Positions 53,813-62,297 of a stretch of DNA of 64,000 nucleotides are shown here, piece by piece. The translations under genes and the position numbers were made by a program. Numbering within the stretch: position 1 is the stretch's first letter; the number at the start of each line of letters is the position of its first letter. Under the pieces are notes generated by a model. The model was not told where the DNA came from. It made no database searches and worked only from the letters and a program-made list of their open reading frames with translations. The stretch is from Celerinatantimonas yamalensis (GTDB lineage Bacteria > Pseudomonadota > Gammaproteobacteria > Enterobacterales > Celerinatantimonadaceae). The stretch lies in the NCBI RefSeq assembly GCF_046054155.1, contig NZ_JBEQCT010000001.1:682001-746000 (forward strand), given 5' to 3'.

Positions 53813-55562
53813 TTTCACCGCCAAACTGCAGTTGGTAGAGCTGATAATAAGCACCTTGTTTGTCGATAAGCTGTTGATGTGTTCCGCGCTCGAGTAAATG
53901 CCCCTCATCGATAACGAGAATTTCATCAGCATTTTCAATGGTCGACAAACGGTGAGCAATGACAATTGCAGTACGGTCTTGGCAGACCCGTTCAATTGCT
54001 TCTTGAATTTTACGCTCGGATGCCGTATCTAGTGCAGAGGTTGCTTCATCCAAAATTAAAATTGGAGCGTCACGTAATAATGCACGAGCAATGGCAACCC
54101 GCTGACGTTGTCCACCAGAGAGCATGACTCCACGCTCGCCAATGACCGTATCAAGACCTTCAGGTAGCTGGTTAGAAAATTCCAAGACATTCGCCATATT
54201 CGCGGCCCGATCAATTGCCTCACGCGCAACATCGACCTGTGGATAAGCAATGTTTTCAGCGATTGTGCCCGAAAATAAATGCACATTTTGCGAAACCATC
54301 GAAAACTGGCGGCGTAATGAAGCAATGGTGTAATCACGCACGCTATGGCCATCGATTCGAATCACTCCCTCTTGAATATCATAGAATCGCGGGAGCAAAC
54401 TCGCTATTGTGGTCTTACCACTGCCTGAGCGCCCAACCAAGGCAATAGTTTTGCCCGGTTCAACCTGAAAACTAATATCTTTTAATACTGGCTCAAGTTT
54501 GGTTGGATAGCTGAAGGTAACATGATCAAGCGTAATTTTCCCCGAAACACGTTCAACTTCCATCGACCCCGTGTCTTCTTCACTTGGTTCATCTAATACA
54601 CCAAAAATACTAGTACACGCGGCCATGCCCCGTTGAAAATTGGTATTCAGTTGGGTAAGTTGTTTAATCGGTTGTTGAAGCATCATCATTGAAGTTACAA
54701 TTACGGTAAAAGTCCCAGCTGTCAATTGATGCATAATTTGCGGAAAAGAAGCAAGATAGAGTACAACAGCCAACCCAGAAGCCGCAACCGATTGCACAAT
54801 TGGATTAGATATCGCTGAGGTTGCCGACATTTTCATCTGCTGGCGGCGAATCTGATTACTGACTTCATCAAAGCGCAGGGACTCTTTGTCTTGGCCATTA
54901 AACGCCAATACTTCCCGATGACCATTAAGCATCTGCTCTGAAACTGCAGTTACAGAGCCCATCGCATCTTGCAAATTTTTACTGATCCGACGAAAGCGTC
55001 GACTGACGATTCGAATAGCAATAGCGACCACGGGGCCTATCAGTATAAAGATAACGGATAACTGCCAGCTATTATAAAACATCATACATAACAGACCGAT
55101 CACCAATCCACCCTGCTTAATCATGGTCACCAATGTTTTAGTTGCAGCCTCGGCAATCTGGTTTGTATCGTAAGTGATTTTAGAGAGCAGTGTTCCAATC
55201 GAATTGCGATCAAAAAATGAAACTGGCATATTCATCAGATGATCAAAAATCTCGCGCTGCATTCTCATCACGACATGAGTTCCTACCCAAGACATGCAAT
55301 AGGATGAAACAAAGTTAAATGTCCCTCGACAAAGAACGATACCAATCACAAAAAAAGGCATGATTTTTAAGATAGATGGATTTTTACCACTCAATCCTTC
55401 ATCAATCAGAGGCTTGATTGAATAAATAAAAGAAACATCAACAATTGCGTAGCCAATCATACCGATGATGGCGGCTACCAGTCCTGCCTTTCGTTCTGAA
55501 ACATAACTGAGTAGCCGGATAAAGTTTGATTTATTAGCTGGTTCTTCTTTCTCGTGTTCCAT
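53805..55562 (-). CDS. msbA: Lipid A/phospholipid flippase MsbA
   Basis: MsbA is an ABC exporter that flips core-lipid A across the inner membrane. The 585-residue protein (582 in E. coli) has six membrane helices (about 1-320), then an ATPase with Walker A GRSGSGKTT, signature LSGGQRQR, Walker B ILILDEATSALD and switch His in VIAHRLST. It begins 51 bases after comEC and overlaps lpxK. Confidence 0.97.
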   Translation of the reverse strand: MEHEKEEPANKSNFIRLLSYVSERKAGLVAAIIGMIGYAIVDVSFIYSIKPLIDEGLSGKNPSILKIMPFFVIGIVLCRGTFNFVSSYCMSWVGTHVVMRMQREIFDHLMNMPVSFFDRNSIGTLLSKITYDTNQIAEAATKTLVTMIKQGGLVIGLLCMMFYNSWQLSVIFILIGPVVAIAIRIVSRRFRRISKNLQDAMGSVTAVSEQMLNGHREVLAFNGQDKESLRFDEVSNQIRRQQMKMSATSAISNPIVQSVAASGLAVVLYLASFPQIMHQLTAGTFTVIVTSMMMLQQPIKQLTQLNTNFQRGMAACTSIFGVLDEPSEEDTGSMEVERVSGKITLDHVTFSYPTKLEPVLKDISFQVEPGKTIALVGRSGSGKTTIASLLPRFYDIQEGVIRIDGHSVRDYTIASLRRQFSMVSQNVHLFSGTIAENIAYPQVDVAREAIDRAANMANVLEFSNQLPEGLDTVIGERGVMLSGGQRQRVAIARALLRDAPILILDEATSALDTASERKIQEAIERVCQDRTAIVIAHRLSTIENADEILVIDEGHLLERGTHQQLIDKQGAYYQLYQLQFGGESA

Positions 55563-55613
55563 AGAATTATCAACTTAGAAAAATGACGGCCATTTTAACG
55601 GGTTGAGTCTCGA

Positions 55614-57851
55614 TCACCAACCCCTCTTATCAACCAATAGTCGATTGTACCAAAAAGGCGCCAGATTCTGCCGATAACTGATGATTTTTTCACGGCGTAA
55701 ATGAAACTTAACGGCAATTTGGCCAAGGTTAGCGGTATTATAAAGGTGAATGCCAAGGTGTTGATAGCGACGCACCACGGATGGATGAGGAAAATGGTAG
55801 TAATTATCAAACCCGCTGCTAATCACCGCCCAGTGTGGCCTAATCCGTTCCAACCATAGTTTAGATGACGAAGTATGGCTTCCATGATGCGGTACACTTA
55901 ATCCATCGACTGGGGGAAATGGTTGCTTTAACCACCACGTTTCAGCGGGTTTTTCAATATCCCCCGTTAGCAACACACGATGATAAGCATCACTAATCAT
56001 AAGGATACAAGAGTGATCATTTGGCGAGCGCTCATCAACGTTCGGTTGAATAAATTGTAATCGCAATGACTGCCAATGTCGGACACCTTGACAATTATGC
56101 ACTTTAAATCTCGGATCAGCGCCAAAAATTGATTGAGCCTGAGGATATTTTTGGTGCAATAACCGATAACCGCCCGCGTGGTCACGATCAGCATGACTCA
56201 AAACGATCATGTCAATGTTCAATCTAGACTCATGAAGGAACGGCAAAATAACTGAGCGAGCGTAGGAAAAACCACTGCGATAGCGATTCCCTGTATCATA
56301 AATAAGTGCATGTCCGTGGGACTGAACGATCACTGATAATCCTTGTCCCACATCAAGAAAATCAACCTGCCACCGACCAGCCTGATTCGCAAAGTTTGGT
56401 GCAATTGCCCATAGGAGCAGCGCGGCTATCGCACCGCGCGATCTAAGTCTTAAAATAATTGCCAGTAATATTAGCCCCAACAACAAGTGCGGCCAAAGAT
56501 GGTGCGGAATTGGCAACGCTAGCGAGCTGATATGTGTCAGCAATACTAAAGCTTTATCTAACCACTCTAATCCCCACCCAACTAGGTGATAGATGATATG
56601 TGCAGCGCTGTGTAGTTGACAGATCGCACACACACTTGCAACCATTAACAGAGGGATCACGAGAAAACTAAAAATGGGAATAAAACACAGGTTTAATGGA
56701 ATGGACCAAAGCGAGAAATAACCAAACAACCAAATCTGCAAAGGCAACAATAAAATGACTAGACCCAATTGAATCAGTAGAATGCGATACCATCCATCAA
56801 TTGGCACCACCCACAACATCACCAAAACAGCTAACATTGCGGCAAAAGAGAGCCATAAACCGCCCGATAAAATAGCTAAAGGCCACCCGAGGCTGACCAT
56901 GAAAGCTGCCACTAACCAAGCATCCATTCGAGTGATCGGAATGCGTAAACTTGTCATCGTGAGCCAAAGCATCAACATAATTTGCGCTCGCTGCGCAGAT
57001 ACTGGCCAATTAGCTAGATAGCCGTACATCCCTGCGAGTAGCATTGCACTCATTGCAGGTAAAAACCGCTTCATTTGCGGCCATAATAGACTCAGTAGAC
57101 GCCCTAACAAAAATCCCCAGAATGCGAGGATCCCCAGATGCAGTCCAGATATTGCCAATAAATGCCCAACTCCAGCATTCATCCATCGCCGTTTTTGTTT
57201 GGCATCTATATTAACTTTATCACCAACACTCAGCGCTTGTATCATCCCATCCTGAGGGATATGGGCATAATCCTTTTTAAGTATTGCCAGTAACCGAGTA
57301 CGAAAATGAGAACCGGGTGATTGCTGAATAACGTGATGAATTGATCCAGTGGCAATAATTGCGTGCGCGACTAAATAACGCTGATAATTAAAGCCGCCTT
57401 CATTTAAACTGCCATGAGTAGCTTTGAGGGTTGCTTTGACGGTGATCTGCTGCCCCATATGCCATCGCTGATGGTGCGTTCGGCGATTTGACCAATACTG
57501 TGATAAGTATACAAATTGCGCCATCACCCACTGCGGCCGCTGTTGATCAAGTTGAGCAATTCGTAGCGTAATTTTTTGGCTATATGGGTGATTGGATACT
57601 GCTACAATTTGCCCTTGTATGATATGGTATCGATCTTGTCCTGCTAGCTGTTGCACAGCCTGTTGAAACACCATCGCATGCCAAGAAAAATAGCTGACGG
57701 CCAAGCAAGCACCAGCTATTATATAGTAGCGTTTTAATAATGCGCCACAAGCAAGCAGTAACAAACACAAGATGACCGGTAAGGGTGGAAGTACAGGCCA
57801 GAATAACGACGAACTTAGGGCGACCAACCAGCCTAAGATAAAATATTTCAT
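55614..57851 (-). CDS. comEC: ComEC/Rec2 DNA-uptake channel protein
   Basis: ComEC forms the inner-membrane channel for natural DNA uptake and may degrade the non-transferred strand. The 745-residue protein (E. coli YcaI 754) has an N-terminal DUF4131 region, a competence domain with many helices (about 180-450, including GVGHLLAISGLHLGILAFWG), and a C-terminal metallo-beta-lactamase-like domain with LSHADRDHAGG and later SVPHHGSH. The same gene precedes msbA in E. coli and Vibrio. It is divergent from the DUF2062 gene with only 33 bases between the starts. Confidence 0.93.
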   Translation of the reverse strand: MKYFILGWLVALSSSLFWPVLPPLPVILCLLLLACGALLKRYYIIAGACLAVSYFSWHAMVFQQAVQQLAGQDRYHIIQGQIVAVSNHPYSQKITLRIAQLDQQRPQWVMAQFVYLSQYWSNRRTHHQRWHMGQQITVKATLKATHGSLNEGGFNYQRYLVAHAIIATGSIHHVIQQSPGSHFRTRLLAILKKDYAHIPQDGMIQALSVGDKVNIDAKQKRRWMNAGVGHLLAISGLHLGILAFWGFLLGRLLSLLWPQMKRFLPAMSAMLLAGMYGYLANWPVSAQRAQIMLMLWLTMTSLRIPITRMDAWLVAAFMVSLGWPLAILSGGLWLSFAAMLAVLVMLWVVPIDGWYRILLIQLGLVILLLPLQIWLFGYFSLWSIPLNLCFIPIFSFLVIPLLMVASVCAICQLHSAAHIIYHLVGWGLEWLDKALVLLTHISSLALPIPHHLWPHLLLGLILLAIILRLRSRGAIAALLLWAIAPNFANQAGRWQVDFLDVGQGLSVIVQSHGHALIYDTGNRYRSGFSYARSVILPFLHESRLNIDMIVLSHADRDHAGGYRLLHQKYPQAQSIFGADPRFKVHNCQGVRHWQSLRLQFIQPNVDERSPNDHSCILMISDAYHRVLLTGDIEKPAETWWLKQPFPPVDGLSVPHHGSHTSSSKLWLERIRPHWAVISSGFDNYYHFPHPSVVRRYQHLGIHLYNTANLGQIAVKFHLRREKIISYRQNLAPFWYNRLLVDKRGW

Positions 57852-57875
57852 AACAACTATTGATGAATTTGACAG

Positions 57876-57881
57876 TATAAT
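57876..57881 (+). promoter_or_regulatory. TATAAT abutting the DUF2062 start codon
   Basis: A perfect TATAAT ends 3 bases before the ATG of the DUF2062 gene. If used as a -10 box, transcription would start at or just after the start codon, giving a leaderless or internally started message. No ribosome site is visible. Confidence 0.35.
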
Positions 57882-57884
57882 AGC

Positions 57885-58397
57885 ATGCCAAAACGAATTT
57901 TGCAGCGCATCATGCCTGATCCTGAACAGTTAAAGCAGAATAAGAATTTAAGGTTTTTAAGTCGATGGTTACAAGATGGTAACCTTTGGCGATTAACGCG
58001 TCGTTCAGCGGCTGGCGCTTTTGCCGTTGGATTATTTATGGCATTTGTCCCGCTGCCTTCACAAATGCTGTTAGCTGCAGCTGGCGCTGTGCTATTTCGA
58101 GTCAACTTACCATTATCAGTAGCATTGGTTTGGGTCTCCAACCCACTAACTATGCCACCATTATTTTATTTTTGCTATCGCATAGGTGCCGTTGCATTGC
58201 AAAGGCCAACCGAGCAGTTTCATTTTCAATTATCATGGCAATGGCTTATCGAAACGATGGCCCATATCGGCCCTCCGTTTTTACTTGGATGTTTTATCTG
58301 TGGTGTGTTCTTCTCGCTACTCGGGTATATCAGCGTAAGTCAGTTATGGCGCTATTCGACTATCCGCCGCTATCAGCAACGTAGACATAAACGCTAA
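57885..58397 (+). CDS. DUF2062 membrane protein
   Basis: The 170-residue inner-membrane protein belongs to DUF2062: basic N-terminus with MPKRILQRIMPDPEQLK, then NLWRLTRRSAAGAFAVGLFM and WVSNPLTMPPLFYFCYRIG, and a basic tail RRYQQRRHKR. Three or so helices are apparent. Function is unknown; relatives in Vibrio and Pseudomonas lie beside comEC. No ribosome site precedes the ATG at 57885; an in-frame ATG at 57912 is an alternative, but the family start favours 57885. A strong terminator follows. Confidence 0.85.
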   Translation: MPKRILQRIMPDPEQLKQNKNLRFLSRWLQDGNLWRLTRRSAAGAFAVGLFMAFVPLPSQMLLAAAGAVLFRVNLPLSVALVWVSNPLTMPPLFYFCYRIGAVALQRPTEQFHFQLSWQWLIETMAHIGPPFLLGCFICGVFFSLLGYISVSQLWRYSTIRRYQQRRHKR

Positions 58398-58402
58398 TCA
58401 AT

Positions 58403-58427
58403 AAAAAGCCCTTTTTAAGGGCTTTTT
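58403..58427. terminator. Bidirectional terminator between the DUF2062 gene and lolE
   Basis: AAAAAGCCCTT / AAGGGCTTTTT, an 11-bp stem with a 3-base loop, starts 6 bases after the DUF2062 stop and lies 9 bases after the end of lolE on the minus strand. Confidence 0.92.
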
Positions 58428-58435
58428 ATATCAAT

Positions 58436-59680
58436 CTAATTTGAAAGCTCTTCAGCTGGCTGAATATGTCGGGCTTGACTGGCTGGCCAAATAGTTGCCA
58501 GTAAACCAATCCCTGCAGCCGTCACACTCACTAAGGCTACATTGGTCCAATCTAGCTGACTCGGTAGAAAATCCACAAAATAGACGTCGGGTGACAATAG
58601 ACGTCGGCCCGTTATGCGCTCAATAAACGCGACAACATCAGGTAACCACCAGCTCCCTAGCACACCAAAGACAATTCCCCAAAAACAACCTACAATCGCA
58701 TTGTATGCGCCGTACACCATGAAGGCGCGGATTAAAAGCCCATCTTGCGCCCCGAGTGTTTTCAAAATGGCCAAGTCTTTACGCTTATCCGCGACCGCCA
58801 AAATCAACGTCGAAATAATATTAAAGCTAGCTACCGCAACAATCAGCAACATAATGGCATACATGATAGTACGAACCATTTGAATATCTTGATATAAGTA
58901 GCCATATTGTTGTGTCCAGCTCTGCACATAAACTAACTGTGGATATTGTAGCCCTACCTGACGAACAATGTGCGTTGCACGCAAGGGATCGGTAACCTTG
59001 ACACTGATCCCTGTCACTTCATCATGTTTCCAACCATTTAACAACTGAGCTTGATGTAATGCCATGAAAGCCAATTGACCATCTAACTGACCACCAATTT
59101 GAAAAGTGCCAAGCACCGGCATTCTGACTCGACGCGGAGCTTGAAGTGATCTGGTTTGATTCTTAGCAGGTAGCATCAACGTGACCACATCACCGGCATG
59201 CACATCCAGTTTAGCAGCGATTTGCGCACCCAACACAAGTCCAGGTTTTGCCTCGGCTAGCTGACGCCACGCATTCGGTTGTACAAAGGGGCGTAAGTTA
59301 GTCACTTGTAATTGTAACTCAGGCTCAATTCCGCGGATCCCAACCGCCGATAGATGGCCATCATGAGCAAGCAATCCATTCATCGAGATATAAGGCGCAG
59401 CCCCCAGTACATTGGGTGTATTGCGAGCAATCGTGGCTAATTTACTAGCTTGTTTTAATGGCGGTTGAACGGCGGGCAATTCGCCTTGACTAACCACTGA
59501 CAAGAAGCGATCATTTAACTCTTTCTGAAACCCATTCATCACCGATAAACCAATAATTAAAACCGCAACACCAAGTGCAATGCCGATCGTTGACGAACGA
59601 GAGATAAAGGCCACTAATCCTCGGCGATGACCAAACCGGTGATAACGCAACCCAATAAACAGCGCTAAAAAACGCATCAT
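58436..59680 (-). CDS. lolE: Lipoprotein-releasing system membrane protein LolE
   Basis: LolE is one of the two membrane subunits of LolCDE, which extracts mature lipoproteins from the inner membrane and hands them to LolA. The 414-residue protein equals E. coli LolE in length, with four membrane helices (one near residue 30, three near the C-terminus) and a periplasmic domain between. STIGIALGVAVLIIGLSVMN and the later SPDVYFVDFLPSQLDW fit LolE rather than LolC. It overlaps lolD by 4 bases. Confidence 0.95.
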   Translation of the reverse strand: MMRFLALFIGLRYHRFGHRRGLVAFISRSSTIGIALGVAVLIIGLSVMNGFQKELNDRFLSVVSQGELPAVQPPLKQASKLATIARNTPNVLGAAPYISMNGLLAHDGHLSAVGIRGIEPELQLQVTNLRPFVQPNAWRQLAEAKPGLVLGAQIAAKLDVHAGDVVTLMLPAKNQTRSLQAPRRVRMPVLGTFQIGGQLDGQLAFMALHQAQLLNGWKHDEVTGISVKVTDPLRATHIVRQVGLQYPQLVYVQSWTQQYGYLYQDIQMVRTIMYAIMLLIVAVASFNIISTLILAVADKRKDLAILKTLGAQDGLLIRAFMVYGAYNAIVGCFWGIVFGVLGSWWLPDVVAFIERITGRRLLSPDVYFVDFLPSQLDWTNVALVSVTAAGIGLLATIWPASQARHIQPAEELSN

Positions 59681-60378
59681 AATGACATGACCTCAGCGGC
59701 GGATTGGTCTAATAGACCATCATTCATTAATAGTTGTCGATCAAAACGGCCTGCCAACTGACGATCATGAGTCACCACCACAAATGCGGTCCCTTGTTCG
59801 CGGTTTAATTCTAGCAATAGCTCATATACTGAATCTGTCGACTGACTATCTAAATTACCAGTGGGTTCATCGGCCAATACGACATCAGGCTTATTCACCA
59901 ATGCTCGAGCAATCGCAGTACGCTGACGTTCACCACCGGACATTTCGCTAGGACGACTATTTAAGCGATGTCCTAGCCCAACACGTTCTAACAAAGTACT
60001 TGCCTGCGCTAGCGCTTTGGTCGGCGAGATACCAGCAATCAGTTGCGGCATAGCGACATTCTCTTGGGCACTAAATTCACCTAACAGATGATGAAATTGA
60101 TACACAAAACCTAGCCGCTGATTACGCAACGTGGCTAACTTTCGGGTACTTAACCGCGCCAGTGACAAACCATCTAAGTAAATATCCCCAGACGTTGGCT
60201 TATCTAAGCCCCCCAATAAATGAAGTAAGGTGCTTTTGCCACTGCCTGAGCTGCCAACGATAGCCATTGCTTCACCAGCTTGAAGCGTCAAATCAACGCC
60301 TCTAAGCACAGAGACCGTTTGCTCACCATCTTTATAATGCTTACATAACTGGCTGCAACTTAATATTGTCTTACTCAT
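59677..60378 (-). CDS. lolD: Lipoprotein-releasing ATPase LolD
   Basis: LolD is the ATPase of the LolCDE complex. The 233-residue protein has Walker A GSSGSGKST, the LolD-type segment GFVYQFHHLLGEFSAQENV, signature MSGGERQR and Walker B VVLADEPTGNLD. It overlaps lolC by 8 bases and lolE by 4. Confidence 0.96.
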   Translation of the reverse strand: MSKTILSCSQLCKHYKDGEQTVSVLRGVDLTLQAGEAMAIVGSSGSGKSTLLHLLGGLDKPTSGDIYLDGLSLARLSTRKLATLRNQRLGFVYQFHHLLGEFSAQENVAMPQLIAGISPTKALAQASTLLERVGLGHRLNSRPSEMSGGERQRTAIARALVNKPDVVLADEPTGNLDSQSTDSVYELLLELNREQGTAFVVVTHDRQLAGRFDRQLLMNDGLLDQSAAEVMSL

Positions 60379-61573
60379 ATCTTAACGCCTCTGCTGGTTG
60401 AATTCGGCTTGCTTGCCAAGCTGGATAAACTGTTGCTAATACGCTTAAACACATTGCCAGCCATGCAATGCTGGTGACTTGCACCGATTCAATCACAATG
60501 GGTACCCCCCCTGAACCAAGCGCCATATTTAACCCGAGGAGGGATAAAACAGGGTTAAGATGATGTGCCAAGGTGATCCCTAAACCCACGCCAATCAGTG
60601 CCCCCAAACAGCCACTCCAAGCGCCTTGGATCATAAAAATCCGTAGTAATTGGCCACGCTGCATACCCAAAGTTTGCAAAATAGCCACATCGGCCTGTTT
60701 ATCACCCACCATCATCACCAGCGCTGAGAGGATATTAAAGGCCGCTACCGCAATCACAAGGCAAAACAATAAACTCATCATGGTTTTTTCCATCTTAACA
60801 GCGGAAAAAAGTTGTCCATAATAATGCCGCCAATCGAGGCCACCTTTAGGCAAATAGCGGCTATACTGCTCGATATTAAGTGGATCAGGAACAAACAAGC
60901 GCGTTTGTTGCACCATTGCCAGAGGCTGGCGGAGTAGCCGGGCGGCATCACTATCATTAACCCAAATAAATTGACTATCCACTTCTGCGGCAAACTGAAA
61001 AATACCCACAACATGAAAAGTTCGTTGCGAGGGGATCTCGCCAAACGGGGTATATACAAGCGTATTAGTAGCCATTAAACGCACATTGTCGCCAACTGAA
61101 ACCCCTAATTGACGCGCAACTTCACTACCTAAAATGACGTTAAATTGATTAGATTTTAATGCGCTTAGCGAGCCCTGGATCAAATGCTGTGCCATAATCG
61201 CTCGATCATATTCATGCAAAGGCGATAACCCTTGCATCTGAACCGCTTGCAATTGTTGACGACTTTGTATCACTACCATCGCACTCACCAACGGCGATTT
61301 CGGCAAATGCGCCAAAGCCGCTGGCACCTTATCATGCGCGGGGATTTGTAAATGCGGCACAACATTTAAAATGCGCTGTTCAAGCTGCGTTTGAAAGCCA
61401 TTCATCACTGAAATTACGGTGATTAATGCCGCCACACCGAGTGTAATACCAATTGTAGAGAAACCACTCACAAACGTCGCAAACCGCTGTTTATGACTTC
61501 CTCGAGAAAATCGCCAAGCGATTTTAAATGCTAACTGCCAAGTTTGTTGCACGTGATTCCACTGAACCGTCAA
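60371..61573 (-). CDS. lolC: Lipoprotein-releasing system membrane protein LolC
   Basis: LolC is the LolA-binding membrane subunit of LolCDE. The 400-residue protein (399 in E. coli) has the paired-subunit layout: FSTIGITLGVAALITVISVM near the first helix, a periplasmic domain (about 50-260) and three C-terminal helices ending VYPAWQASRIQPAEALRYE. It is the first gene of the lolCDE operon and divergent from the PilZ-like gene. Confidence 0.95.
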   Translation of the reverse strand: MTVQWNHVQQTWQLAFKIAWRFSRGSHKQRFATFVSGFSTIGITLGVAALITVISVMNGFQTQLEQRILNVVPHLQIPAHDKVPAALAHLPKSPLVSAMVVIQSRQQLQAVQMQGLSPLHEYDRAIMAQHLIQGSLSALKSNQFNVILGSEVARQLGVSVGDNVRLMATNTLVYTPFGEIPSQRTFHVVGIFQFAAEVDSQFIWVNDSDAARLLRQPLAMVQQTRLFVPDPLNIEQYSRYLPKGGLDWRHYYGQLFSAVKMEKTMMSLLFCLVIAVAAFNILSALVMMVGDKQADVAILQTLGMQRGQLLRIFMIQGAWSGCLGALIGVGLGITLAHHLNPVLSLLGLNMALGSGGVPIVIESVQVTSIAWLAMCLSVLATVYPAWQASRIQPAEALRYE

Positions 61574-61640
61574 TAAATAGCGGCTATCATACCGTGCTCA
61601 AAGATGGGCAACAATGCAATGCCCGCTTTTTTAATTAATT

Positions 61641-61649
61641 TGCTATGAT
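61641..61649 (+). promoter_or_regulatory. Extended -10 promoter before the PilZ-like gene
   Basis: TGCTATGAT fits an extended -10 element (TG-N-TATGAT) 38 bases before the ATG at 61688; a GGAGCC ribosome site follows. Confidence 0.4.
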
Positions 61650-61687
61650 GAGAGGATCTTACGTAATTTTATCGGAGCCTTGGTTTA

Positions 61688-62257
61688 ATGAATGACGAAA
61701 CTTCTTATTTTAGTGTCTCTTATCAACTAAATCTGAATATTAAGCCGTTACCAATCGGTACCGAGTTACCCGATTATGAGCAATTTCTAAATGCTATTCC
61801 CGAATCATTTCGACTGGCCGCTAGCAATCAAAACCGAGTCAGTGATATCGGGACCAGTTTATCCGCACTAGGTGAAGCAGGTGTTGCGCTGCAGCGCTAT
61901 CTCAAAGCACAAGCAGATAAACTCGATATGATATTAACTTACATGTTGTCGCTACAAGATGAGGTGGCGGCTCGCACCCAATCAACCCATTTCGGTGGTT
62001 CACAAATTCGCTTTCACTGGCCAACTACCTTAGAAGTTGGGCAACTTGTTGAGATGAAGATATTTCTTTCAGATGAGGCAACGGCTATCTACTGTTATGC
62101 TCGCGTTATCGATGTCATCAACAACGAACCATTCAATATTGCCTGTGAATATGCTTTAATTCGTGAGGAAGATTGTGAAAGCTTGGTTCGTGCCAGCTTA
62201 CATATCCAATCAAAACTGTTGCAAGCACGCGCTAATGCCCGCCAGCAACACGACTAA
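61688..62257 (+). CDS. PilZ-like protein of the PlzB type
   Basis: This 189-residue cytoplasmic protein has a leading helical region and a C-terminal PilZ-like beta barrel (about 100-175, GGSQIRFHWPTTLEVGQLVE). The usual c-di-GMP motifs RxxxR and (D/N)xSxxG are not recognisable, so it may not bind c-di-GMP. Genes of this kind lie between the lol genes and mfd in Vibrio, where I recall the member being called PlzB; I could not check this. The ATG has a GGAGCC ribosome site. The mfd frame begins just after or inside its end. Confidence 0.65.
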   Translation: MNDETSYFSVSYQLNLNIKPLPIGTELPDYEQFLNAIPESFRLAASNQNRVSDIGTSLSALGEAGVALQRYLKAQADKLDMILTYMLSLQDEVAARTQSTHFGGSQIRFHWPTTLEVGQLVEMKIFLSDEATAIYCYARVIDVINNEPFNIACEYALIREEDCESLVRASLHIQSKLLQARANARQQHD

Positions 62258-62297
62258 TTTACTAACTGAATATCCAGTAGAAGGTTTGTCACCAGTT

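Noticed and set aside
53813..53995. Longer N-terminus for lpxK (61 extra codons)
   Set aside because: It lies entirely inside msbA and does not resemble any LpxK start; the GTG at 53812 gives the family length.
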